A DNA stretch of 6,098 nt from DATKEU01 sp035544495 (GCA_035544495.1 DATKEU010000358.1:1-6098), one strand, 5' to 3'. Positions 1 through 6,098 are shown, counted from the stretch's first letter. The notes: generated from the sequence alone by a model not told the origin. Program-made: numbers and translations.

Positions 1-1877
1 CCGGCCCGGGCGTCGGCCGGCGCCTCGCGAAACAGCGCCCAGCCCAGGGCCGCGCGATAGTCGGCTTCGCCGGGCAAGAGGCGCGCCGCCTGGCGGAAAG
101 CTTCCACCGCTTCGTGGTGGCGGCGGGCGCGCAGATGCTCCATCCCGGCGTCGTAGATGGCCCGCACGGCCGCCGCCGCCGGTGATGGTGCGCCGGCTGG
201 GTTGCCCGAACCCGCCCCGCTGGGCGGGCTGTCGCTGCCGTCGCGGCGGGCTGAAGGTGACCGGGCCTTGTCGCTGGCCTCGGTGCCCGGCGCCGCCCGC
301 GAGGAGGGACCGCCCCGCCGGCCCGGACCGCGCAGCGAGTGATAGGCCTCCGCCAGGCGATCGAAGATCTCGCGCGCCGTCCGCCGATCGTCTTCGCTGG
401 CGTGCCGGTAGCGATCGGCGTGAAACCGGCGCGCCAGCGTCTCGTAGGCTCTGTCGATCTCGGCGGGCGAGGCGCCGGTTTCGACGCCCAACGCCCAGGC
501 CGGGCTCTGGGTGCGCAGGGCCATGGCCACCAGCCCCAGCTGAACGCCCTCATAGGGTCCGCTGCCGACGTTCTCCACCGCCGCTGGCGCCGGGGTCGGG
601 GCCACGCGCCAGCCGCCCGGCGCGGTGCGCCCGCGTGTCGATCCGTCCATCGCCTCCAGCATGCCCGCCTCGGCCAGCGCCACCACCAGCACCCGCGCCT
701 TGTCGCGCCCCAGGGCGGCGTCGTTCAGGATCGCCGGCAGCCGCGCGCCGCTTTTCCGTGCCTGCTCGTCGATCGCGCGAATGAACGCGCGTTCCAGCGG
801 ATCCGACGTCATCTCCTGCAGGCGCAGGACCGGATCCGGGCTCAGGCGCAACCGATGATGGGCCAGCGTCGCCAGCACCGCGTCCAGCCGGGCGCCGTCA
901 TAGTGCCGCCGGATGCCTTCCAGGATCAGGGCCGCCGGGGGGCGATCGATGATCGGCTGGTCGTCGCCGGCTGGCAGTCCCTCCTTGAACATGAAGTTCC
1001 CGTCGGTCCACGAGAAGATCTCGTACAGCTTCGCCACCACCTGCTCGGCGAGAGCGCGTTCCAGGTTGTAGGGCGACAAGGCGCCCATCTCGACCAGGAT
1101 CTCGCCCTGGCGCCGCCGCTCCTGGCGCATGCGGGTCACCGACGCCGCCAGCGCGGCCGGCGAGATCATCTGCTGCGACAGCAGGATCTGGCCCAGGCAC
1201 TCGGCGCGCACGTTCGACCGCACCGCCACCGGATAGCCGTCGACGAAGCCGACGATCTTCTTGGTCTCGTCGCGCGAGAGCAGCAGCGAGCCGGAGGCGC
1301 GCTCGGCGTAAAGACGCTGTAAGAGGTGGGCCAGCGGCGTGCGCCGGAGCGTGCCCCGCAGCCCGGGCCCGGTGTGAAGTTGCCGGGCCTGGCGTTCGAC
1401 GTCGCGCCCCTCGCGCTGCTGCTCGGGATCGGGCGGGAGGGCGGCGCGCGGGATCGCGGCCGCGGGCGGCGCGCGCAGCGGCGCGCTCAGCCGGTCCAGC
1501 ACCGCCAGCAGCTCGGCGCGGTCCAGGGGCGGATCGAGGTAGGCGGCGGGGACAAAGCGCCGCCGGGCCTCCGCGCGGTGGCTGGCGCCGCGCAGGCGGC
1601 TGGCCACGAAGACGATCGGGACCTCGCGCGCGGCGGCGTGGCGGCGCAGATCGCTGGCCAGACGGAACGGCGACGCGTCGTTGTCGTTCCCCGCGTCCGC
1701 GCCCGCGCCCGCGGGATCGCCGATGATGATGGCGTCGGGCGGACGCGCGGCCACGCTGCGCGCTGCCCACGCGACGTCCGCCTCCGAGCCGCATTCGTAG
1801 CCGGCCTCCAGCAGCGTCTCGACCATCTGGCGCTGCAGATCGGGATCGCGCTCCACGATGAGGACGTAGCCGCCCAT
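1..1877 (-). CDS. Receiver-like / PATAN (DUF4388) / divergent J-domain / TPR protein, C-terminus cut by window edge
   Basis: The frame is open from ATG at 1877 to the window edge: 625 residues with no stop and the C-terminus missing. ATG 1877 is the only plausible start, because an in-frame TGA lies at 1907-1905. Residues 1-130 resemble a CheY receiver (GGYVLIVERDPD, then PDAIIIGDPAG), but the acceptor position is Gly53 followed by Asp54, the conserved Thr is Ala92 and the conserved Lys is Pro116. Residues 173-300 are a PATAN/DUF4388 domain (LRGTLRRTPLAHLLQRLYAE, ASGSLLL, GQILL, ILVEMGAL, FSWTDGNFMF). Residues 300-445 are a helical region. Residues 460-516 are J-domain-like (DRAYETLARRFHADRY, then FDRLAEAYHSL), with HAD at 486-488 in place of HPD. 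A Gly/Ser/Pro/Arg-rich linker (517-572) precedes a TPR-like helical pair from 573. No signal peptide or membrane segment is visible. PATAN proteins in this group are generally associated with signalling and protein-protein contacts, so a cytoplasmic scaffold or adaptor role is inferred. The exact function is unknown. Confidence 0.85.
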   Translation of the reverse strand, partial: MGGYVLIVERDPDLQRQMVETLLEAGYECGSEADVAWAARSVAARPPDAIIIGDPAGAGADAGNDNDASPFRLASDLRRHAAAREVPIVFVASRLRGASHRAEARRRFVPAAYLDPPLDRAELLAVLDRLSAPLRAPPAAAIPRAALPPDPEQQREGRDVERQARQLHTGPGLRGTLRRTPLAHLLQRLYAERASGSLLLSRDETKKIVGFVDGYPVAVRSNVRAECLGQILLSQQMISPAALAASVTRMRQERRRQGEILVEMGALSPYNLERALAEQVVAKLYEIFSWTDGNFMFKEGLPAGDDQPIIDRPPAALILEGIRRHYDGARLDAVLATLAHHRLRLSPDPVLRLQEMTSDPLERAFIRAIDEQARKSGARLPAILNDAALGRDKARVLVVALAEAGMLEAMDGSTRGRTAPGGWRVAPTPAPAAVENVGSGPYEGVQLGLVAMALRTQSPAWALGVETGASPAEIDRAYETLARRFHADRYRHASEDDRRTAREIFDRLAEAYHSLRGPGRRGGPSSRAAPGTEASDKARSPSARRDGSDSPPSGAGSGNPAGAPSPAAAAVRAIYDAGMEHLRARRHHEAVEAFRQAARLLPGEADYRAALGWALFREAPADARA

Positions 1878-1896
1878 GGCCCCTGGATTTTCCGGA

Positions 1897-1902
1897 TTTA
1901 TA
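1897..1902 (-). promoter_or_regulatory. Possible -10 element for the minus-strand PATAN/J gene
   Basis: On the minus strand this reads TATAAA, 19 bp before the ATG at 1877, which would give a short leader of roughly a dozen bases. It is one of few AT-rich hexamers in a very GC-rich region. No good -35 hexamer lies 16-18 bp upstream. The only Shine-Dalgarno candidate, AGGGG, sits too close to the ATG. Treat it as a candidate only. Confidence 0.25.
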
Positions 1903-1928
1903 CCTCACGTTGCGCGGGGCCCGGCGAG

Positions 1929-1958
1929 TGGACTTTGCGAGCGGTCGTGATTTATTAC
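1929..1958 (+). promoter_or_regulatory. Possible sigma-70-type promoter for glmU
   Basis: TGGACT (1929-1934) and TATTAC (1953-1958) each match four of six bases of the housekeeping consensus and are separated by 18 bp. Transcription would begin about 6 bases before the ATG at 1971. That would make a nearly leaderless message, in line with the absence of a Shine-Dalgarno sequence there. The matches are weak and short, so confidence is low. Confidence 0.25.
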
Positions 1959-1970
1959 CCGTTCTGACGC

Positions 1971-3419
1971 ATGGCCGCCAAGGGGAAGCGACGAACCAAA
2001 GCGCAGCGCAAGACGAAGATCGCCGACGGGCTGGCCGTCATCGTGCTGGCGGCGGGCAAGGGCACGCGGATGAAATCGCGGCGGGCCAAGGTGCTGCACC
2101 CGCTGCTCGGCCGCCCGCTGGCGGCGTATCCCATCGCGCTCGCGCGCGAGATGGGCGCCGACCCCATCGTGCCGGTGCTCGGGCACCAGCGTGACGCGGT
2201 CGAGGCCGAATTGTCGGCGCGCTTCGGCGCCGGCTCCCTGCGCGTTGTCGAGCAGGCGGACCAGCGCGGCACCGGACACGCCGTCGCGCTGGCGCTGCCG
2301 GCGCTGGGCGACTTCGCTGGGATCGTCACCATCGTCTACGGCGACGTGCCGCTTCTGCGCCGCGAAACGCTGGACGCGCTGGTGGGCGCCGCGCGGGCCG
2401 GCGGCTGCCTGGCCATCGTCACGGCGCGCCCCCCCGACCCGACCGGTTACGGCCGCATCCTGCGCGACCGCCGCGGCCGGATCACCGCCGTCATCGAGCA
2501 GAAGGACGCGTCGGAGAAGCAGCGCCGCATCGGCGAGATCAACGCCGGCATCTACGCCGCGCCGGCCGACTTTCTGCGCGCGGCGACGGCCAAGCTGGAC
2601 GCCCGCAACGCCCAGGGCGAGCTGTACCTGACCGACATCGTGGCCCAGGCGGCGCGCGGCATCGGCGTCGTCGCCATCGAGGCCGCCGCCGACGACGTGG
2701 CCGGCATCAACGATCGGGCCCAGCTGGCGGAGGCGGAGGCGATGATGCGCGCGCGCATCAACCGGGCCTGGATGGCCCACGCTACGTTTCGTGACCCGGC
2801 CTCGACGGTGGTCGAGCCCGACGTCACGCTGGGCGAGGACGTGGAGCTCGGCCGCAACGTCTCGCTGCGCGGGCGCACGCGCGTGGGCGCGGGCGCGCGC
2901 ATCGACGACGGCGTCGTGCTCACCGACACCGAGGTGGGCGCCGGGGCGCAGATCAAACCCTACTGCATCGCCACCGAGACGGTGATCGGGCCGGGCGCCG
3001 TCATCGGGCCGTTCGCCCACATGCGGCCCGGGACCAAGCTCGGTCCCGACGTGCACCTGGGCAACTTCGTCGAGACCAAGAAGACCGTCCTCGGGCGGGG
3101 CAGCAAGGCCAACCACCTCAGCTATCTCGGCGATTCGATCATCGGCGAGAAGGTGAACGTGGGCGCCGGCACCATCACCTGCAACTACAACGGTTACGAA
3201 AAATTCCAGACGGTGATCGAGGACGGCGCCTTCATCGGCTCGGACACGCAGCTGGTTGCGCCCGTGCGGGTGGGCGCGCGCGCCGTGGTGGCCGCCGGCA
3301 CCACCGTCACCGGCGACGTGCCGGCGGGGGCCCTGTCCATCTCGCGCGTCGCGCAGGTCGACAAAGCGGGATACGCTGACAAGGTCGCGAAGCGCTATGC
3401 CGATCGACCGAAGAAGTAA
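1971..3419 (+). CDS. glmU: Bifunctional UDP-N-acetylglucosamine pyrophosphorylase / glucosamine-1-phosphate N-acetyltransferase
   Basis: GlmU acetylates glucosamine-1-phosphate with acetyl-CoA, then couples the product to UTP. The resulting UDP-GlcNAc feeds peptidoglycan and lipopolysaccharide synthesis in the cytoplasm. The 482 residues carry both halves. The N-terminal uridyltransferase shows LAAGKGTRM (26-34), AKVLH with Lys40, GTGHAV (100-105), YGDVPL with the metal-binding Asp125, PTGYGRIL, EINAGIY, NAQGELYLTDI and GINDR with Asn247. The C-terminal left-handed beta-helix has hexapeptide repeats and the acetyltransferase residues Arg352 (HMRPG), Lys370 (FVETKK), the likely catalytic His382 and Tyr385 (NHLSYLGD), Asn405-Tyr406 (TCNYNG) and Lys411. 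Numbering runs 19-20 ahead of E. coli GlmU because of a basic N-terminal extension (residues 2-20). An in-frame TGA sits directly before ATG 1971, and later starts would cut into the nucleotide-binding strand, so this start is well supported. No Shine-Dalgarno is visible. It is probably the first gene of a co-directional run with the SCP2 and kinase genes. Confidence 0.97.
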   Translation: MAAKGKRRTKAQRKTKIADGLAVIVLAAGKGTRMKSRRAKVLHPLLGRPLAAYPIALAREMGADPIVPVLGHQRDAVEAELSARFGAGSLRVVEQADQRGTGHAVALALPALGDFAGIVTIVYGDVPLLRRETLDALVGAARAGGCLAIVTARPPDPTGYGRILRDRRGRITAVIEQKDASEKQRRIGEINAGIYAAPADFLRAATAKLDARNAQGELYLTDIVAQAARGIGVVAIEAAADDVAGINDRAQLAEAEAMMRARINRAWMAHATFRDPASTVVEPDVTLGEDVELGRNVSLRGRTRVGAGARIDDGVVLTDTEVGAGAQIKPYCIATETVIGPGAVIGPFAHMRPGTKLGPDVHLGNFVETKKTVLGRGSKANHLSYLGDSIIGEKVNVGAGTITCNYNGYEKFQTVIEDGAFIGSDTQLVAPVRVGARAVVAAGTTVTGDVPAGALSISRVAQVDKAGYADKVAKRYADRPKK

Positions 3420-3433
3420 TCATCACCCGAAGC

Positions 3434-3439
3434 GGAGGT
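3434..3439 (+). promoter_or_regulatory. Shine-Dalgarno site of the SCP2 gene
   Basis: GGAGGT ends 4 bases before ATG 3444. It is the only strong Shine-Dalgarno among the gene starts visible here (glmU and the kinase gene lack one) and it fixes the SCP2 start. Confidence 0.75.
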
Positions 3440-3443
3440 TCCG

Positions 3444-3788
3444 ATGGCCACGTCCGTGAAGGCGTTCTTTGATCAGAAGGTGCCCGCCGTTCTGCAGATC
3501 AGCCCCGAGAAAGCGAAGGACGTGGCCGCCGTCTACCTCTTCAAGATCAACGGCGCCGACGGGGGCACCTGGACCGCCGACCTGCTGTCGAACCCGCCCA
3601 CCTGCCTGCCCGGCGCCCACGGCACCCCTCAGTGCACCATCGAAGCCAGCGACGCCGACTTCCGGACCATGATCGACGGCGGCATGCAGGCCGCCATGAA
3701 CCTGTTCTTCACCGGCAAGCTGAAGGTCACCGGCGATCCCAACCTGGCGACCAAGCTGTCGAAGCTGCTGCAGATGGCGGGCGGATAG
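3444..3788 (+). CDS. SCP2 sterol-binding (sterol carrier protein 2-like) domain protein
   Basis: This is a complete 114-residue protein made of one SCP2-type domain and little else. Diagnostic features are the amphipathic N-terminal helix (VKAFFDQKVPAVLQISPEKA), the strand pattern VYLFKINGADGGTWTADL, the segment CTIEASDADFRTMIDGG, and the family's closing pattern LFFTGKLKVTGDPNLATKLSKLL. The fold makes a hydrophobic tunnel that binds lipids or acyl chains. The ligand here cannot be told from sequence. There is no signal peptide or membrane segment, so it is probably cytosolic. Two cysteines occur (CLPGAHGTPQC), with no recognisable metal motif. It starts 24 bp after the glmU stop, behind GGAGGT, and ends 19 bp before the kinase gene, so co-transcription is likely. 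A functional link to either neighbour is not evident. Confidence 0.88.
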   Translation: MATSVKAFFDQKVPAVLQISPEKAKDVAAVYLFKINGADGGTWTADLLSNPPTCLPGAHGTPQCTIEASDADFRTMIDGGMQAAMNLFFTGKLKVTGDPNLATKLSKLLQMAGG

Positions 3789-3807
3789 CGCAGACCCGCG
3801 TCTCGAC

Positions 3808-5199
3808 ATGACCGCGCAGGTCCTCATCGCGGACGGGGACAAGGCGATGGCGGAGAACCTCGCCGCAATCGTCCAAACGCTGGGCGCCGAGACCACCATC
3901 GTGCCAGACGGGCAGAACGCGCTGGCCCGCGCCGCGCAGATCCAGTTCGACGTCGCCATGATCGAAGTCGAGCTGCCCGGCGGCGGTGGCATCGCCTTGC
4001 TGGAGCCGCTGCGCGCGCTCTCCGCGTCCACGCAGGTGGTCCTTCTGACCGGCGACACCAGCCTGGAAGGGGCGATGGCCGCGGTCCGGGGCGGCGCACT
4101 GGCCTACGTTCAGAAGCCGTTTTCCCCGCCCGATCTGCTGGAGATCGTCCGCCGCGCCTGCGACCAGGCGGCGCTGCACCGGGAAGGCGAGCGCCTGCGT
4201 CTCGAGCTCGAGCTGTCCGAGCGCCGCCACCGCGAGCTGGTCGAATCAATGCCGTTGTTCTTGCTGGCGCTGGACGAAATGGGACGAATCACCACCTGGA
4301 ATCGTCAGCTGGAACAGGTGACCGGCCTCTCTCGAGAGGAGATGCTGGGTACACCGGGCGCCGCCTTGGTCGGTTCCGGGGACGGAACGGAGGCGCTGCC
4401 GGTGACAGGAGGCGCTGAGCGCCAGGTGCGCTGGCGCCACGCCGAGGTTCAGGGACCGAGCGGCGCGCCCATGACCTATGCCGTCGGCATCGACGTCACC
4501 GACGAGCAGGAGATGTTGCGCCGCACGTTGCGCGCCGAACGCCTGGCCGCGGTCGGCACCATGGCGGCGGGGCTGGCGCACGAGGTTCGCAACCCTCTCA
4601 ACTCGGCCTCGCTGCAGCTCACGCTGCTCGAGCGGCGCCTGGGCCGCGGCGAGGGCGTCGAGTCGACCCTGCCGATCGCGCACATCATCAAGAGCGAGAT
4701 CGAGCGCCTGGAAAGACTGGTCAGGGACTTCCTGGCGTTCGCCCAGCCAAGGCCCATCGAACAGCGCCCGGTCGACATGCGCCAGCTCCTGGCGGCCGTC
4801 GTGACGCTGATCCAGCCGGAGACCGACGCTGCCAACGTGCGGGTGTCGCTGGAATTGGATCCGGAGCTGCCTTCCGTGATCGGAGACTCCGAACGCCTGC
4901 GCCAGGTGTTCTTGAACTTGACCCGGAACGCCTGCGAGGCGGTTCATCCCAAGGGGGGCGGCGCGCTCACCATCCGCACGCGCACCGCCCCGGCCGCGGT
5001 CGAGATCGATGTCGAGGACGATGGTCCCGGCTTCGCCGACGATTTGCCGGTGTTCGATGCGTTCTTCACGACCAAGCCGCACGGCACGGGCCTTGGCCTG
5101 TCGCTCGTCCACCGCATCGTCACGGACCACGGAGGGGCGATTCGCGTCCACTCGGAGTCGGGCTCGACCTGCTTCACCCTGACGTTGCCGCGCGCCTGA
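3808..5199 (+). CDS. Soluble hybrid sensor histidine kinase: receiver-like, PAS, HisKA, HATPase_c
   Basis: The 463 residues have four modules. Residues 1-120 are a receiver domain (VLIADGDKAM; conserved Thr81 and Lys103 in VLLTGD and VQKPF) whose acceptor Asp is replaced by Glu53 in FDVAMIEVELPGG. A short charged helix (about 120-140) leads to a PAS domain at about 140-235 (LFLLALDEMGRITTWN, QVTGLSREEMLG, closing GIDVTDEQEM). The HisKA helix carries phospho-acceptor His258 (GLAHEVRNPLN). The ATPase domain has an N box (NLTRNACEAV, Asn370 and Asn374), a G1 box (DDGPGF, 404-409), FFTTKP and a G2 box (GTGLGL, 426-431). The kinase core therefore looks active, of the NtrB-like HPK4 style. No membrane segment is seen, so it should sense a cytoplasmic or protein signal. 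ATG 3808 preserves the first receiver strand; no Shine-Dalgarno precedes it. It lies 19 bp after the SCP2 gene and converges on a sigma-54 activator gene, a candidate partner. Confidence 0.93.
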   Translation: MTAQVLIADGDKAMAENLAAIVQTLGAETTIVPDGQNALARAAQIQFDVAMIEVELPGGGGIALLEPLRALSASTQVVLLTGDTSLEGAMAAVRGGALAYVQKPFSPPDLLEIVRRACDQAALHREGERLRLELELSERRHRELVESMPLFLLALDEMGRITTWNRQLEQVTGLSREEMLGTPGAALVGSGDGTEALPVTGGAERQVRWRHAEVQGPSGAPMTYAVGIDVTDEQEMLRRTLRAERLAAVGTMAAGLAHEVRNPLNSASLQLTLLERRLGRGEGVESTLPIAHIIKSEIERLERLVRDFLAFAQPRPIEQRPVDMRQLLAAVVTLIQPETDAANVRVSLELDPELPSVIGDSERLRQVFLNLTRNACEAVHPKGGGALTIRTRTAPAAVEIDVEDDGPGFADDLPVFDAFFTTKPHGTGLGLSLVHRIVTDHGGAIRVHSESGSTCFTLTLPRA

Positions 5200-5200
5200 C

Positions 5201-5238
5201 CCGCGGGGTGGACGCGGGGTCATTGCGGCGGCCCGCGG
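5201..5238. terminator. GC-rich inverted repeat in the convergent gap, possible terminator stem
   Basis: CCGCGGG (5201-5207) can pair with CCCGCGG (5232-5238), a perfect 7-bp stem with a 24-base loop. It fills the gap between the kinase stop (5199) and the end of the minus-strand activator gene (5239). The position suits a bidirectional terminator. However, there is no T-run on either side and the loop is long, so a chance pairing in GC-rich DNA is quite possible. Confidence 0.2.
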
Positions 5239-6098
5239 TCAGAGCTTGCGGTAAGCGACGGAGCGTCGCGCCGACTTTGGAGCGCTCCGGTACTGGTGCA
5301 GCTTGTACTGGATCTTCCGGACACTGATGTTCAGGATCTCGGCGGCGGCCCCGGTCGCTCCTCCGGTCGACTCCAAGGTCTTGGTGATGGCGAAGCGCTC
5401 GATCTCTCCCAGAGTGGCGCCCGGGATCTGGATGCTCCGTCTATCCTTGGCGGAGACCAGGTGGGGGGGCAGCTCGGCCAGGGTGATCTCCGGGCCGTTC
5501 GCCAGGACCACGCCCCGCTCGATCACGTTCTCGAGCTCCCGCACGTTGCCGGGCCACGTGTAGCCCGACAGGCGCTCCAGCGCATCGCTGGAAAACCCGC
5601 CGATCGCCTTGTCATTCTCGGTCGCGTACTTGCGCAGGAAATGGGCAGCCAGCAGAGGAACGTCCGATGGCCGCTCGCGCAGGGGCGGCATCACCACGTT
5701 GATCACGTTCAACCGGTAGTAGAGATCCTCTCTGAACTTGCCGGCGGCAACCAGCTGCGTGAGGTTGCGATTGGTCGCCGCAATCACCCGCACGTCGACG
5801 CTGATGGTCTCGTTGCCGCCCACCCGCTCGAACTCGCGCTCCTGCAGGAACCGCAGCAGCTTGATCTGCACGGCGGGCGAGATCTCTCCGATCTCGTCGA
5901 GGAACAGCGAGCCACCGTCGGCCTGAAAGAAACGGCCATCGCGCCGCGACTGCGCGCCGGTGAAGGCGCCTCGCTCGTGTCCGAACAGCTCACTCTCCAG
6001 CAGCGACTCGGCCAGCGCCGCACAGTGAAGCTTGACGAAGGGTCCTTTGTTGCGCGGGCTCCTCTCGTGGATCGCGGCGGCAATGAGCTCCTTGCCGG
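5239..6098 (-). CDS. Sigma-54-dependent transcriptional activator (NtrC family), N-terminus cut by window edge
   Basis: The visible C-terminal 285 residues belong to a bacterial enhancer-binding protein that uses ATP to open sigma-54 promoters. Reading from the right edge, the frame begins inside Walker A (GKE). It then shows the sigma-54-contacting loop GAFTGA (visible residues 43-48), Walker B GGSLFLDEIGE (Asp67, Glu68), sensor I AATNRN (106-111), the arginine-finger region FREDLYYRLNV (121-131) and sensor II WPGNVRELEN (181-190). A linker leads to a Fis-type helix-turn-helix (about 228-270; GEIERFAITKTLE, then AAEILNISVRKIQYKLHQY). A short basic tail ends at TGA 5241-5239. Every core ATPase motif inside the window is intact. 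The N-terminal regulatory domain and start lie beyond 6098, so response regulator and receiver-less types cannot be separated. An apparent start at 5871 is only an internal GTG after Walker B. The gene converges on the sensor kinase gene with a 39-bp gap. Confidence 0.95.
   Translation of the reverse strand, partial: GKELIAAAIHERSPRNKGPFVKLHCAALAESLLESELFGHERGAFTGAQSRRDGRFFQADGGSLFLDEIGEISPAVQIKLLRFLQEREFERVGGNETISVDVRVIAATNRNLTQLVAAGKFREDLYYRLNVINVVMPPLRERPSDVPLLAAHFLRKYATENDKAIGGFSSDALERLSGYTWPGNVRELENVIERGVVLANGPEITLAELPPHLVSAKDRRSIQIPGATLGEIERFAITKTLESTGGATGAAAEILNISVRKIQYKLHQYRSAPKSARRSVAYRKL

Noticed and set aside
1690..1725. Repeated gcgggcgcggg-type units as a possible tandem repeat
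   Set aside because: They encode the Gly/Ala/Asp loop of the receiver-like domain and are short and irregular, so there is no sign of a separate repeat element.
898..1908. A 336-codon minus-strand frame overlapping the PATAN/J gene in another phase
   Set aside because: Its product is Arg/Ala/Gly/Pro-rich with no domain. The neighbouring phase encodes clear receiver-like, PATAN and J-like sequence through the same bases.
339..1967. Two long plus-strand frames (339-1322 and 1326-1967) opposite the PATAN/J gene
   Set aside because: Both are composition-driven shadows, rich in Arg, Gln, His and Gly, with no motif.
1905..3116. A 403-codon open frame on the minus strand opposite glmU
   Set aside because: It lies antisense to an unmistakable glmU, has low-complexity His/Arg/Asp/Gly-rich content and no recognisable domain. 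Long antisense frames are expected in GC-rich coding DNA.
3792..3803. AGAC/GTCT small inverted repeat just before the kinase start
   Set aside because: The stem is only 4 bp and there is no T-run; it is too weak to call a terminator or operator.
4246..5223. A 325-codon minus-strand frame opposite the kinase gene
   Set aside because: The plus strand carries the H, N, G1 and G2 boxes of a histidine kinase. The antisense product has no domain signature.
5239..5871. A complete short gene starting at 5871 on the minus strand
   Set aside because: The frame continues upstream through Walker B, GAFTGA and part of Walker A to the window edge, so 5871 is an internal codon of a longer activator gene.

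Overview
This is a GC-rich window that is almost entirely coding. It holds three complete genes and two genes cut by the window edges. Strong G/C preference at third codon positions, a receiver–PATAN(DUF4388)–J-domain–TPR protein, an enhancer-binding regulator of the NtrC family and a small SCP2-domain protein together suggest a Myxococcota-like (former Deltaproteobacteria) genome. That placement is inference; no rRNA or other marker is present to confirm it.

Layout: (1) 1-1877, minus strand: a long multidomain signalling or scaffold protein, starting at 1877 and running off the left edge. It has a degenerate receiver, a PATAN/DUF4388 domain, a divergent J domain and a TPR-like tail. (2) 1878-1970: a 93-bp divergent intergenic region with weak promoter-like sites in both directions. 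(3) 1971-3419, plus strand: glmU, the bifunctional enzyme making UDP-GlcNAc, with a basic N-terminal extension. (4) 3444-3788, plus strand: a small SCP2 sterol-carrier-type protein with a good ribosome binding site. (5) 3808-5199, plus strand: a soluble hybrid sensor kinase (receiver-like, PAS, HisKA, HATPase). (6) 5200-5238: a short convergent gap with a GC-rich inverted repeat. (7) 5239-6098, minus strand: the C-terminal 285 residues of a sigma-54-dependent activator (AAA+ and Fis-type HTH), cut by the right edge inside Walker A.

glmU, the SCP2 gene and the kinase gene are co-directional with gaps of 24 and 19 bp, so they could form one transcript. The kinase and the sigma-54 activator converge tail to tail and could be a cognate NtrB/NtrC-like pair, but the activator's N-terminal sensory region lies outside the window. 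The clearest oddities are two independent receiver-like domains that lack the phospho-acceptor Asp (Gly in one, Glu in the other) and a J domain whose HPD motif reads HAD. No mobile element, CRISPR array, tRNA or rRNA was seen, and no stretch over 300 bases lacks a gene. I do not see a clearly new multi-gene system; the most novel item is the protein at 1-1877.
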